A DNA stretch of 64,000 nucleotides from positions 434,001 to 498,000 of the forward strand of contig NZ_JAMZCU010000001.1 of NCBI RefSeq assembly GCF_024273195.1, read 5' to 3'. Below are positions 28,044 to 36,902 of this stretch, in pieces. This stretch comes from Devosia ureilytica (GTDB taxonomy: Bacteria > Pseudomonadota > Alphaproteobacteria > Rhizobiales > Devosiaceae). Position 1 is the stretch's first letter. Every line of letters starts with the position of its first letter. Position numbers and translations under genes: made by a program. The notes under the pieces were generated by a model that made no database searches, had not been told where the DNA came from, and saw only the letters and a list, made by a program, of their open reading frames with translations.

Positions 28044-28790
28044 TCAGTTCGCGGGCAACATCCCGACAAGCACCGGTTCAGCGCGGAATTTGTCGGGAAA
28101 TATCTCCTCAAGCGCGGCAATCTTGGGAAGGTCGTGGACCACGATATAGGGCCAGGTCGGGTTCAGGGTCAGATAGTCCTGATGATATTGCTCGGCCGGG
28201 TAGAAGGCCTTGAATGGCTCCAGCGTCGTGACAATGGGACCTTCAAATAGATTCGCAGCGTCCAACTGGGCGATATAGGCCTGGGCCACCTGCTCTTCCT
28301 CGCGCGACTGCACAAAGATGGTCGAGCGGTACTGCGAGCCTCGGTCTGGCCCCTGATAATTGAGCTGGGTCGGATTGTGGGCGACGGAGAAATAAATCTG
28401 CAGCAGCTCGCCATAGCTCACTTGCGACGGGTCGTAGGTGATTTCGACAGTTTCGGCGTGACCAGAATCGCCACGCGAGGACAATTCATAGGTGGCAGTC
28501 TCCGCCGAACCCCCGGAATAGCCGGAGACTGCATTGGTTACACCCTTCACCCGCTGAAACACGCCCTGCACACCCCAAAAGCAGCCGCCGGCGAAAATGG
28601 CCGTTGCGCTGGTGCCCGATTGATCGAGGTCGACCGCCGGCGCAGGAATGACCACCGGAGCTTCCTGGGCCCTGGTCATGCCCGGCGCGAACGGCAGAAA
28701 CAGTGCCGGCAGTGCGGCCAGGCCAAACAGGATCTGGCGGCGGCGCGACTGGACGGCGCTCAGAGCCGTGGCGGTGGGGGTGTTGGGCAT
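28044..28790 (-). CDS. msrA: Peptide-methionine (S)-S-oxide reductase, exported
   Basis: Reduces methionine-S-sulfoxide in proteins. The catalytic GCFWG motif (Cys70 with the start at 28790) and the YSGG and HNPTQLNYQGPDRGSQYRS segments are diagnostic. An N-terminal extension contains SRRRQILFG followed by a hydrophobic stretch and an AQEAP junction, which looks like a twin-arginine or Sec signal peptide, so the enzyme probably works in the periplasm. Start 28790 has GAGG 8 nt upstream; an ATG-like start 11 codons earlier has no such support. Confidence 0.92.
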   Translation of the reverse strand: MPNTPTATALSAVQSRRRQILFGLAALPALFLPFAPGMTRAQEAPVVIPAPAVDLDQSGTSATAIFAGGCFWGVQGVFQRVKGVTNAVSGYSGGSAETATYELSSRGDSGHAETVEITYDPSQVSYGELLQIYFSVAHNPTQLNYQGPDRGSQYRSTIFVQSREEEQVAQAYIAQLDAANLFEGPIVTTLEPFKAFYPAEQYHQDYLTLNPTWPYIVVHDLPKIAALEEIFPDKFRAEPVLVGMLPAN

Positions 28791-28898
28791 TGGAGTAACC
28801 TCATGCTGATCGTGTGATAGCATATACGGTCATCATGCGCCCGAAGTTACACAAGCGCAGTGCCCTCACGGCGATATGAACGGTAACCGGATCGCGCA

Positions 28899-30224
28899 CT
28901 AGACGACGCTGTTTCCCTCGATGGTCACATTGGGGAAGCTGGCGGAATCGGCTTCCAGGTCGGTGCTGACGATTTCGTCCCATTGCGACCCGATGATCCC
29001 GTGTTCCCGGCTCCCTGAGACCATATTGTCGCTGATCTGGGCAGCCCCGGCCCCGGGCGCCACGCTGACCACGATGCCCCGGACGCAATCGCGCACGACA
29101 TTGTCGTTCACCAGCACGTCACGCAGATAGGGTCCCCACCCTACGCTGATACCAGTGCCGGGCACGGCCTCGACGACATTGCCCGTCACCGCAGCGTCGG
29201 CTTCGGCGGCAATTCCATAGGGCACCGTGTCTGGATTGGTGAGCGAGCGTTCGGCCAGGTTCCGCACGATATTGCCCTGGCAAACCGACAGGCGGCCGCC
29301 CTGATCGTAGTTGGTCATGGAAATGCCGGCCGCGCCGCCGTCAATCAGGTTGCCGCTGATGATGGACCCCGAAAATCCAAACTCCGAGAAGATCGAAACC
29401 TCGCCGCTGTCGAAGCAGCGATTGCCGGTGACCTGGCAGTTGTTCGTGGCGTTCAGGCGAATGGCCGAGAACGAACAGGCGGAAAACTCATTGTCCGTAA
29501 TGCTCACATTGTCGGCACGAAAAACGTTCACGCCATTGCCATTCTGGCCATTCCCGCCTCCAAGCCAGTCAATGTCGGAGATGCGGTTTCCCAAAACGCG
29601 CGATCCGTCGGGGCCGCTTTCCGAACGCCAGACGCGAATGCCGCCATTGCCGCAACGCGAAATCGTATTGCGTTCAATGTCCAGACCGTCGCCATCGGTT
29701 GAAAATATTGCGGTATCGGCAATGTCCGTCAGATGGCAGTTCTCGATTGTCCCCTGCATCCCATAGGCGTTGATACCCGCCCCCGCAGAGCCCCGGAACC
29801 GGCAATCTCGGACGATCACGCGCCGGGCATTGGTGACGCTGAGCAGCGCCACATCGGGCTGAGCGCCCGCTCCGCCATCAAAAGCAAGCCCCTCGATAAC
29901 GACGTCATCGCAATCGCTCACCGCAAGGATCGCATCCCCTGCCCCCAGCTGGAGGATGACTTGCCCCATGCCCCGAATAATCAGGGCGCCGGTGATTGCA
30001 ACATTGCCGACGATATAGGTGCCCTCGGCCAGATAAAGCGGCTGCCGCAGCCCGGTAGCCGCATCGACCGCCATCTGAAGCGCCTGGGTCTGGTCGTTGC
30101 CTGATGAGGGCTCGACGCCAAAGGCCGCAGCGTCGACAAATGGTTGAGACAGCGAACGCCCAATTCCGGCCAGGGTCAGGGTGGCACTCGCGATTCCAGT
30201 CAGTATCCGTCGACGGTTCGTCAC
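28899..30224 (-). CDS. Tat-exported right-handed beta-helix repeat protein (TIGR03808-like)
   Basis: 441-residue protein. It begins with a twin-arginine signal (TNRRRILTGIASATL), followed by a pectate-lyase-like beta-helix: many 20-25-residue repeats rich in N, G, I and V, such as VSITDNEFSACSFSAIRLN. The architecture matches the TIGR03808 family of Tat-translocated repetitive proteins of unknown function in rhizobia. Binding to or processing of a surface polysaccharide is a reasonable guess given the neighbouring O-antigen-ligase-like gene. The start is a GTG at 30224 without a clear ribosome binding site; no better start is present. Confidence 0.85.
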   Translation of the reverse strand: MTNRRRILTGIASATLTLAGIGRSLSQPFVDAAAFGVEPSSGNDQTQALQMAVDAATGLRQPLYLAEGTYIVGNVAITGALIIRGMGQVILQLGAGDAILAVSDCDDVVIEGLAFDGGAGAQPDVALLSVTNARRVIVRDCRFRGSAGAGINAYGMQGTIENCHLTDIADTAIFSTDGDGLDIERNTISRCGNGGIRVWRSESGPDGSRVLGNRISDIDWLGGGNGQNGNGVNVFRADNVSITDNEFSACSFSAIRLNATNNCQVTGNRCFDSGEVSIFSEFGFSGSIISGNLIDGGAAGISMTNYDQGGRLSVCQGNIVRNLAERSLTNPDTVPYGIAAEADAAVTGNVVEAVPGTGISVGWGPYLRDVLVNDNVVRDCVRGIVVSVAPGAGAAQISDNMVSGSREHGIIGSQWDEIVSTDLEADSASFPNVTIEGNSVV

Positions 30225-30488
30225 TGAACATGCTCATTGCTGAATTGAAACCATGTGTTGGCGGCCCAACACGGCAGAGTAGCCGCAGCCATGGTTAAGG
30301 CGTCGTTCACGCCCCGCGGATAACCTGGGTTCAGAACGAGTGGTCCCAAAAATCCAGATTGATCCGTTGATGACTGACCGTGCACTTGGGAGTGACAGCG
30401 CGAGCACCGGCGGCTTGTGGTCGCCAAGCGGCCAGTCCAGCGACGTTGCGGACGCCAGCGGCCAAACCTGCCATAGCGAGCCCGGACA

Positions 30489-31754
30489 GTGAGCGATCAG
30501 CTTGCCCCAGTGTCGGCCCAGATAGGTCTTGCGTTCATGCGCTCGCGCCTGACCAAGTGGCTCAACTTCACAGTGGGCCTGTGGGTCTTCGCCGGCGGAA
30601 TGGTTCTTATCGAGCCGTCTCCTTACGAAGTTGCGTTCCTGGCTGTGCTTGTGCTGGCGGTCGCCGCAAACATTCATCTCTACCGCTCGGCCGCAGGCCT
30701 TCTGGCGATCCTGATGGGCTTCATTCCGTTTGCGCTGATTGCTGCGTTTCAGGTGCGCTACACGCCAACAACGGACGCCTTGCTGTTTTCAGTGGTCACC
30801 GTGTTCCTGCTGCTGACTAGCTATTTTCTCGCCAATTATGTCGCCGAAGCGACCGAAAAGCGCATGCGGCTGGTCATCAATGCCTATACCGCCACGGCGG
30901 TGCTGTGCGCCCTTTTGGGAACGCTTGGCTATCTTGGCCTCATTCCGGGCTCGGACATACTGACCCTCTATGGCCGCGCGAAAGGCACCTTCAAGGACCC
31001 AAATGTCTTCGGCCCTTTCCTGGTGTTGCCCGCCATGTTTGCCCTGCAGCGCGTGCTACTGGGCAATCGGCGGCAGCAGGTGCTGGGTATCCTTGTCTAT
31101 GGCATCCTGTTTGTTGGCGTGTTTCTCAGCTTCTCACGAGGCGCCTGGGGCCATCTGGCAGCGTCTTCGCTCATCGTCCTGGCGTTGAGCTACTTCCTCG
31201 AAGCCAACAATCGCATCAAGATTCGGATCATGATCACCGTGCTCGTCGGATCTGTGCTGCTGATGGTTGCACTGATCGGTCTTCTGAGCATTCCAGCGGT
31301 GTCAGATCTGCTCGAGGTCCGAACGCAGGTTCAAAACTACGACACGGGAGAATCTGGCCGCTTTGGCCGGCAGGGCTATGCCTTCGATCTGGCGCTGCAA
31401 AATCCGCTTGGTATTGGGCCGGTGGAATTCAGAAACCTGCGGATCACCGAGGAACCGCACAACGTCTATGTCAACGTACTGCTCAGCTATGGCTGGGGCG
31501 GCGGGGCCCTGTATTTCCTGCTGGTGGGTTCGACCCTCTGGCTTGGCGTCAAGGGATTGCTGCGACGCTCGGCCTATCGCCCCATGATGATTCCCCTCGT
31601 TGCCACCTTCTCCATCCTGGCCCTTGAGTCAGCAATCATCGACACCGACCACTGGCGTCACTGGTTCCTGCTGGTGGGCCTGATCTGGGGCGTCTCTGGG
31701 GCCATCGGGATGGAGCAAACCGGCGAGAAACCGAGGCCCGGGGTGCTGATCTAG
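30489..31754 (+). CDS. O-antigen ligase/Wzy polymerase-like membrane protein
   Basis: 421-residue integral membrane protein with about 11-12 hydrophobic helices. The region with FLSFSRGAWGHLA, then a large extracytoplasmic loop carrying RFGRQGYAFDLALQNPLGIGP and EPHNVYVNVLLSYGWGGG, is the pattern of the WaaL/Wzy family (PF04932), with the catalytic-loop Arg/His positions. It should join or polymerise surface polysaccharide on the periplasmic side. The start is uncertain: GTG 30489 (weak ribosome binding site) or ATG 30537. It is transcribed divergently from the beta-helix gene across a 264-bp gap. Confidence 0.85.
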   Translation: MSDQLAPVSAQIGLAFMRSRLTKWLNFTVGLWVFAGGMVLIEPSPYEVAFLAVLVLAVAANIHLYRSAAGLLAILMGFIPFALIAAFQVRYTPTTDALLFSVVTVFLLLTSYFLANYVAEATEKRMRLVINAYTATAVLCALLGTLGYLGLIPGSDILTLYGRAKGTFKDPNVFGPFLVLPAMFALQRVLLGNRRQQVLGILVYGILFVGVFLSFSRGAWGHLAASSLIVLALSYFLEANNRIKIRIMITVLVGSVLLMVALIGLLSIPAVSDLLEVRTQVQNYDTGESGRFGRQGYAFDLALQNPLGIGPVEFRNLRITEEPHNVYVNVLLSYGWGGGALYFLLVGSTLWLGVKGLLRRSAYRPMMIPLVATFSILALESAIIDTDHWRHWFLLVGLIWGVSGAIGMEQTGEKPRPGVLI

Positions 31755-31944
31755 CTGGCACGCGGTTCCAGAACCGACGGCCGCGCGAACTTTGAGCAAG
31801 AGAACCCAGCGGGTTACGGTCAGGCAATGCCGACAGCATGCCCGCAACAGCGTGAGTCAGGGACGCAGCGCGTTCAAAAGCCAAAACGCGGTCGAACCAT
31901 AATTTGAAACTTGGGGGGAGAAGTGCGCAAACCCTGGGAAAGGG

Positions 31945-31995
31945 TGGCGCGAGAGACGGGGCTCGAACCCGCGACCTCCGGCGTGACAGGCCGGC
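31945..31995 (-). pseudogene. 3' fragment of tRNA-Asp(GTC), probable attachment site
   Basis: On the minus strand the sequence reads as the anticodon arm (stem CCGGC, loop CTGTCAC, stem GCCGG), the variable region, a perfect T arm (GCGGG-TTCGAGC-CCCGT), the 3' acceptor strand CTCTCGC, discriminator G and CCA. The 5' acceptor strand (GCGAGAG expected) and a functional D arm are not found upstream, where the sequence changes abruptly. Tyrosine integrases that use tRNA genes leave just such a 3' duplicate at the far end of the element. The orientation places the element at higher coordinates. Confidence 0.75.
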
Positions 31996-32017
31996 AGGTT
32001 CCGTTGTGCCGACTGCA

Positions 32018-32073
32018 TAGTTTCAACTTTCAAACTACCAGCCCACAGCCTAAGCGGCCCAAAGTTGAAACTA
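32018..32073. repeat. Perfect 13-bp inverted repeat beside the tRNA fragment
   Basis: TAGTTTCAACTTT (32018-32030) is complementary to 32061-32073, spacer 30 nt. Its core TTGAAAC also occurs at 31904-31910, on the other side of the tRNA fragment. Possible arm-type integrase or excisionase sites. Confidence 0.6.
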
Positions 32074-32505
32074 GAAGGGCCTCTGCCGCCCTAGCTATTC
32101 TCATGCAATAGGATCTTGCCCTATGAGCGCCTTACCGAATTAGGCAACGACCACATTGGAGCCGGAAATCATTTTACGTCGTGTCCCTCGGTCAAGTTCC
32201 TGAGTTTGTCGTCTGCCGGTCAAAGCCGCCGATGGGAAATTGCGGGTTGAAAGGCGCTGGTGCGCACTAAAGGAAACAGAGAGCGCTCATCGCGCACCTC
32301 CGGCTTGACAAACTGGCCAGGCTCAATCTTCCAGCTGGATAGTTTCGAGTGCGACGCAAGCGCCGGCGCTAGTCGCATGGCCAACCTAAGTACAACCACC
32401 CCATCCCTAAGTCTGGCCCAACAACACGTGTGAACAAGTTCATGCGGCATATCGAAGGACTACCGTGTCCTGGTCACTGCGGTGACCCCAACATGGAGAT
32501 GCCAA
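32074..32505. other. Gap at the left edge of the accessory region
   Basis: About 430 bp. No convincing gene on either strand; frames present are short and lack ribosome binding sites. It should include the promoter of the secreted-protein gene at 32506. No integrase gene or fragment is seen here. Confidence 0.55.
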
Positions 32506-32787
32506 ATGAATATGTTTCGCACTTTCGGTCTGCTCGCTGCGGCCACTTTCGCTCTCGCACTGCCTGCGCAGGCATACTGGGATGCCTGGCAGGCGGACGA
32601 CCTCCACGGCCACAGCGCTGTGACAGTCGTCGACACTATCGAAACCGCGGAAGGCGTTCAGGTCGAGCGCCTGGAAGAGTGGGGCGAGCTGATCGTCGCG
32701 ACGGTCGTGGAACAGGACGGCAGCGTGCAGTTCCGGTATTTTGACCCGAGGAAGAACCTCACCCGTGTCAACATGACTGCACGATAG
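32506..32787 (+). CDS. Small secreted protein of unknown function
   Basis: 93-residue precursor with a clear Sec signal peptide (MNMFRTFGLLAAATFALALP, cleaved after AQA before YWDAWQ). The mature part is about 70 residues, acidic, with no cysteines and no recognised domain. GGAG lies 8 nt before the ATG at 32506. A strong intrinsic terminator follows at once, so it is a single-gene transcript. Family not recognised. Confidence 0.75.
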   Translation: MNMFRTFGLLAAATFALALPAQAYWDAWQADDLHGHSAVTVVDTIETAEGVQVERLEEWGELIVATVVEQDGSVQFRYFDPRKNLTRVNMTAR

Positions 32788-32801
32788 CACCTGCACCACC
32801 A

Positions 32802-32832
32802 AGCTCGGCGTCCCGGCGCCGAGCTCCTTTTG
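32802..32832 (+). terminator. Intrinsic terminator
   Basis: AGCTCGGCG (32802-32810), loop TCCCGG, CGCCGAGCT (32817-32825), then CCTTTTG. It ends transcription of the small secreted-protein gene 14 bp upstream. Confidence 0.85.
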
Positions 32833-33285
32833 TTCAAGGTATTCTGGCCCACAAGGGGCCGAGCGCTTTCTGCTGCATGGAAGAAATGCCGCCTTCCGTC
32901 GGGGCCGAACTGCAGGCGTCCGGTAATACAGCCGTTACCTGTGGGCGCGCCGCTGCATTCCCATCATCAGCGTCCAAGCCCGTGAGGTGCATTATCTGCT
33001 GAGGCAGGCGCGCCTTTGCGAAATTGCGCATCGGTCGTGCCGTTCGCGATGGTTTCGTCCAATAACCCCAATGCCGAAGAAGCGATGCTCGAACCAAAAG
33101 GCGAGGAATTCACTTTCCCGCATGCGAAACACGAGGCAGTGTCAGGTGACGATCACGGTCAGGCCAAGCCAAGGCGCGTGGCGTTACTCACGCAGCTGGG
33201 AAGGGTTGAAGTCGTGTTGCCGAGCCGACGGCTACAAGGTGATCGCTTCTGGTTGGCCAGCATTGTCAAACCTGAGCGCCGCTCG
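32833..33285. other. Gap upstream of the FixJ-like regulator
   Basis: About 450 bp. The regulator's frame is open further upstream (to 33016), but that stretch is low-complexity and unlike a receiver domain, so I treat it as untranslated. No other gene or clear site seen. Confidence 0.5.
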
Positions 33286-33930
33286 ATGACGATGCCGATC
33301 GTACACATTGTCGACGACGACGCCTCGCTTAGGGCCGCCCTGACGGCCTTGTTGGACAGCGTCGGCCTTAAGTCCCAAGCATATGGTACGACGGAAGAAT
33401 TCCTGATCTCCCGCGAAGCGGACAGCGGCGGGTGTCTGCTACTAGACGTCCGGTTGCCCGGAACCAATGGCCTGGCGTTCCAGGAGCGCCTCGTCGATCT
33501 CGGGGTCCGACTGCCGGTGATCCTCATGACGGGCCACGGCGATATCCCAATGTCTGTGCGGGCGATGAAGGCAGGCGCGATCGATTTTCTACCGAAACCT
33601 TTTCGCGATCAGGACCTTCTCGATGCTATCGACGTCGCACTTGATCGCGACAGGCGGCGCCGCGAGGAGGACGCTGCTGGTGCAGGTCTACGCGCCAAGC
33701 ATGAGAAACTCACCACACGCGAAAAGCAAGTTATGTTCCTCGTCACGGCCGGCAAGATGAACAAGCAAGTGGCCGGGGAACTCTCGCTCAGCGAGGTCAC
33801 CGTCAAGATTCACCGCCGGTCAGCCATGCAGAAGATGGGCGCCAGGACCTTGGCCGACCTGGTTCGCATGGCGGAAATGCTGGCACTCCATAGATCGGCG
33901 GATCAGCTATCCGGTAACACCTCTGGATGA
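33286..33930 (+). CDS. FixJ/NarL-type response regulator
   Basis: 214-residue two-component response regulator. The receiver domain (about 4-125) has the acidic pocket IVDDDAS, phospho-acceptor Asp54 in LLLDVRLPG, the switch Thr in LMTGHGDIP and the conserved Lys in FLPKPF. The C-terminal LuxR-type helix-turn-helix (about 145-210) contains LTTREKQVMFLVTAGKMNKQ and SEVTVKIHRRSAMQKM. This is the FixJ/StyR/TtrR subclass. The likely partner is the histidine kinase two genes downstream. Start chosen at MTMPIVHIVDDD, where the receiver domain begins; the ribosome binding site is weak. Confidence 0.9.
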   Translation: MTMPIVHIVDDDASLRAALTALLDSVGLKSQAYGTTEEFLISREADSGGCLLLDVRLPGTNGLAFQERLVDLGVRLPVILMTGHGDIPMSVRAMKAGAIDFLPKPFRDQDLLDAIDVALDRDRRRREEDAAGAGLRAKHEKLTTREKQVMFLVTAGKMNKQVAGELSLSEVTVKIHRRSAMQKMGARTLADLVRMAEMLALHRSADQLSGNTSG

Positions 33931-33991
33931 TGGAATGTAAGCGATCAAGCATGCGACGCTGATCGCGACGAATGATCCGGAGGGATGGCGA

Positions 33992-34423
33992 GTGAATGCG
34001 ACGATCCCCAGTGCCCAAATTGCTGTCGTGGATGACGATGCCGGCTTCAGGTCCGCCATGCTTCTGTTGCTCGATGCTGAGGCCCTCCCAGCCGTGGCGT
34101 TCGACTCACCGGTTGCTTTCCTGGCGGAACATGAGACGGCAACGTTCGACGTGGTCATCAGCGACGTTCAAATGCCGGGCCTGAGTGGCTTCGAACTCAT
34201 TGAGGCCATAGACCGCGGCCACCGAAGCGTGCCCGTCATCCTGATCACCGGACGTCTCGAGGCCGATCTCGACACGAAGGCACAAGCCTGCGGTGCCTTC
34301 GCGCTGTTACGCAAGCCCATAGAAGCAGCCTCGCTTCTCGAATGGCTGCACAAGGCGCTGACCGATGACACCTGCAATGAGCGCGACAATCCAGGATCTG
34401 AACGGGTTCATCGACCTGATTGA
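33992..34423 (+). CDS. Single-domain response regulator (receiver only)
   Basis: 143-residue protein consisting of a receiver domain alone: IAVVDDDAGF, phospho-acceptor Asp58 in VVISDVQMPG, switch Thr in LITGRL and Lys in LLRKPI. No DNA-binding output follows; the last 20 residues are polar. GTG start at 33992 has GGAGGG 8 nt upstream. Its 3' end overlaps the kinase gene by 59 bp, so the two are co-translated. It could serve as a phosphate relay or sink between the kinase and the FixJ-like regulator. Confidence 0.87.
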   Translation: MNATIPSAQIAVVDDDAGFRSAMLLLLDAEALPAVAFDSPVAFLAEHETATFDVVISDVQMPGLSGFELIEAIDRGHRSVPVILITGRLEADLDTKAQACGAFALLRKPIEAASLLEWLHKALTDDTCNERDNPGSERVHRPD

Positions 34424-36902
34424 TGACAGCGTCCTCGTTTCGAGCCCCGGCGAAATTATTACCGGCTGGAACCAGGGGGCCCGGGAGCTTTACGGGTGGA
34501 CGGCGGCGGAAGCGATCGGGCAGACGATTCCTGACCTGCTGCAATGCGAGACAGCCCAGCCGCGCGGTGAAATCCTCGACATTGTGCGCGACCAGGGGTT
34601 CTGGACAGGCGAAGCACAACGGCGCAGTCGCGAGGGCAACGACCTGCTGATTTCCCTGACCTGGAGGGCAAGGCGCGCGGGCGAGACTATCGAGCTCTAT
34701 GAAACCAGCCGCAATATGGCGCGCCACAAGGAGCTCGAGATCAGGCTCGACCGTGCGCAGCATCTGGCGAGCTCTCTCTTCCAATCGGGCACCGCAGCGT
34801 TCTGGCGGCTCGACTTCACCCGCGTACTGCCAATGATCCATGCGATCAGGGCGGGCGGCGTTAAGGATTTGAGCAGCTACCTCGCCAACAATCCTGCCGT
34901 CATATCTGAGATGATGAAAGTGACAGCAGTAATCGACGCCAACGACCGGGCCGTGGAGTGGCATGGGTCGGAAAAGTCCCGCTTGCTGAACGGACAACTG
35001 TCGCAGCTCTGGCCGCAGGACGCGCGCCGGTTCTTCGCGGACTGCGTGATCGGCCTTGTCGACGGAAACCAGGAAGCCGCTGCAGAAGTCATGCTGCGCG
35101 CGAAGGACGGCCGGACGTTCGACGCCCTCTTTACCGCTCATTTTGCGCCCCATGCCGCCGTCGACGGAACCCTAGTCGTTGCGGTCAGCGAGATCACCGA
35201 CCGGACGAGGGCGCACCAGGCTGTCGCGCGTAGCGACTATCGCTATCGACGCCTCTTTCCGGCTTTGGCGGCCGCCTATTGGGAATTGGACATGCGCGCC
35301 ATGAATGAGCGCCTGGCCTTGCTACGGGACAAAGGGGTCGATGACCTGGTGCACCATGCTGCCCGTGATCCGAACTTCGTCGAAGACGCCCTGCAGTTGA
35401 TCACCGTTAGCGACGTGAACGAGCGTACGGTTGATATGATGGGCGTTGCCTCAAGAAAGGATCTGATCGGGCTGCCTGTGTCTCGGTTCTGGCCGGACAA
35501 GAGCAAGGCTGCGTTTCTCGGCGCCCTGAATGCCGGCTTCCAAGGGTTCGACTGGTCGGACCGGGAGACGAGGCTTCGGACGCCGGATGGCCGAGAAGTG
35601 GATGTGTTGTTCTCCGCCGCATCGCCGCCGCATATGCGCGAGATCGGCATTGCGGTCTTGTCTGTCACCGATATCACCGAACGCCGCCAGGCCGAAAGGC
35701 GGCTCGCCGAGAGCGAGTATCGGTCCAGAAAACTCTTCGAAGCCATGGCGCTGGGCATCTGGGAACTCGATTTCCGCGACATGAAGGCCTATGTGTACAA
35801 CCTCGTCCAGCAGGGCTTGTTGCGGGACCTGTTCTCCTACTGGAGAGACAATCCCGATTTCGTCACGACGATGATGAGCAAGGTCAAGGTGGTCGAAGTC
35901 AACCAAAAGACCCTCGACCTGTTCGGCGCCGAGTCCCAGGAAGCAATCCGCGTCGACCTCGGCCGCTTCTGGCCACCCGAGAGCCATCACCTCTTTCTCA
36001 AGGCTGTCCAGCATACATCCGTCCTCAAGCACGATAAATTCGAAGCTGAGACGAGAGTGCGACGTCTCGACGGCACAGTATTCGACGCCCTGTTTACGTC
36101 TTGGGAAATGCCCGAGATTACCGATCCGAACCATGTGCTCGTCGGCATCGTGGACATTTCGGAAAAGGTAGCTGCGCGCGCGGAATTGGCTCGCGTGCGG
36201 GATGAGATGGCCCATGCGTCGCGTGTGTCGATGTTGGGGGAGTTGACCGCGTCCATTGCCCACGAATTGAACCAGCCCCTCGCGGCGATCACCACGCTTG
36301 GTGAGGCCAACCGCCGATACCTCGACCGGAATGGGGTGGACCTGGACAAGGTCAGGGAACTGAACGGCCGCATCATTGCCGACACGCAAAGGGCCGCCGG
36401 TATCATCGGTCGAATTCGCCAGATGGCCATGCCAGCCTCGCCGACCCACTCAGTCGTTCAGATCGAGGAGGTGGTCAAGGATTCGGTGACCTTCCTTGAA
36501 CATGAAGTGCTGTCGAAGAATGCGAGCCTTCACATGTCGGTCGCGGCCGACCTGGCCCCGGTGATGGGCGATGCCATTCAGCTTCAGCAAGTGATCGTCA
36601 ACCTGGTCGTCAACGCGGTGCAGGCCATGGCGGCGACGGATAAGCCCGAGAGGCGCATATCGGTCAGCGCCAGGCCCGGCGACGGTCGGGACATCGAGAT
36701 CCTGGTTGCCGACAACGGACCCGGCATTCCACCGGCTACCGCCGAGCACATATTCGACAGCTTCTTCACGACGAAGCCGACGGGCATGGGGATCGGCCTG
36801 CCGATATGCCGGACGATCGTGGAGTCCTTCGGCGGTACGATCGATCTCGTGCCGACCGAGATCGGCGCGTGCTTCAGGGTGCGGCTGCCGGTCGCCAGCT
36901 GA
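34365..36902 (+). CDS. Soluble multi-PAS sensor histidine kinase
   Basis: 845 residues, no membrane helices. A canonical PAS domain (about 10-120) is followed by three related PAS-like repeats (about 131-285, 291-445, 453-605). Each repeat has an [FYI]W-[RE]-L-D-[FM] motif at its start, a GVxDL-type segment and a final DITER/DISEK-like strand. The HisKA domain carries the phospho-accepting His633 in SIAHELNQPLAAI, and the HATPase domain has N, G1 (DNGPGIPP) and G2 (GMGIGLPICR) boxes. It senses something in the cytoplasm. It probably phosphorylates the two regulators encoded just upstream. Confidence 0.93.
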   Translation: MTPAMSATIQDLNGFIDLIDDSVLVSSPGEIITGWNQGARELYGWTAAEAIGQTIPDLLQCETAQPRGEILDIVRDQGFWTGEAQRRSREGNDLLISLTWRARRAGETIELYETSRNMARHKELEIRLDRAQHLASSLFQSGTAAFWRLDFTRVLPMIHAIRAGGVKDLSSYLANNPAVISEMMKVTAVIDANDRAVEWHGSEKSRLLNGQLSQLWPQDARRFFADCVIGLVDGNQEAAAEVMLRAKDGRTFDALFTAHFAPHAAVDGTLVVAVSEITDRTRAHQAVARSDYRYRRLFPALAAAYWELDMRAMNERLALLRDKGVDDLVHHAARDPNFVEDALQLITVSDVNERTVDMMGVASRKDLIGLPVSRFWPDKSKAAFLGALNAGFQGFDWSDRETRLRTPDGREVDVLFSAASPPHMREIGIAVLSVTDITERRQAERRLAESEYRSRKLFEAMALGIWELDFRDMKAYVYNLVQQGLLRDLFSYWRDNPDFVTTMMSKVKVVEVNQKTLDLFGAESQEAIRVDLGRFWPPESHHLFLKAVQHTSVLKHDKFEAETRVRRLDGTVFDALFTSWEMPEITDPNHVLVGIVDISEKVAARAELARVRDEMAHASRVSMLGELTASIAHELNQPLAAITTLGEANRRYLDRNGVDLDKVRELNGRIIADTQRAAGIIGRIRQMAMPASPTHSVVQIEEVVKDSVTFLEHEVLSKNASLHMSVAADLAPVMGDAIQLQQVIVNLVVNAVQAMAATDKPERRISVSARPGDGRDIEILVADNGPGIPPATAEHIFDSFFTTKPTGMGIGLPICRTIVESFGGTIDLVPTEIGACFRVRLPVAS

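Noticed and set aside
31945..32073. Complete tRNA-Asp gene
   Set aside because: The 5' acceptor strand GCGAGAG and a D arm that could pair are not present upstream of the anticodon arm; only the 3' half is intact.
34245..35153. Minus-strand frame of 302 codons over the histidine kinase gene
   Set aside because: Antisense shadow of the kinase, which has all catalytic boxes in the plus frame.
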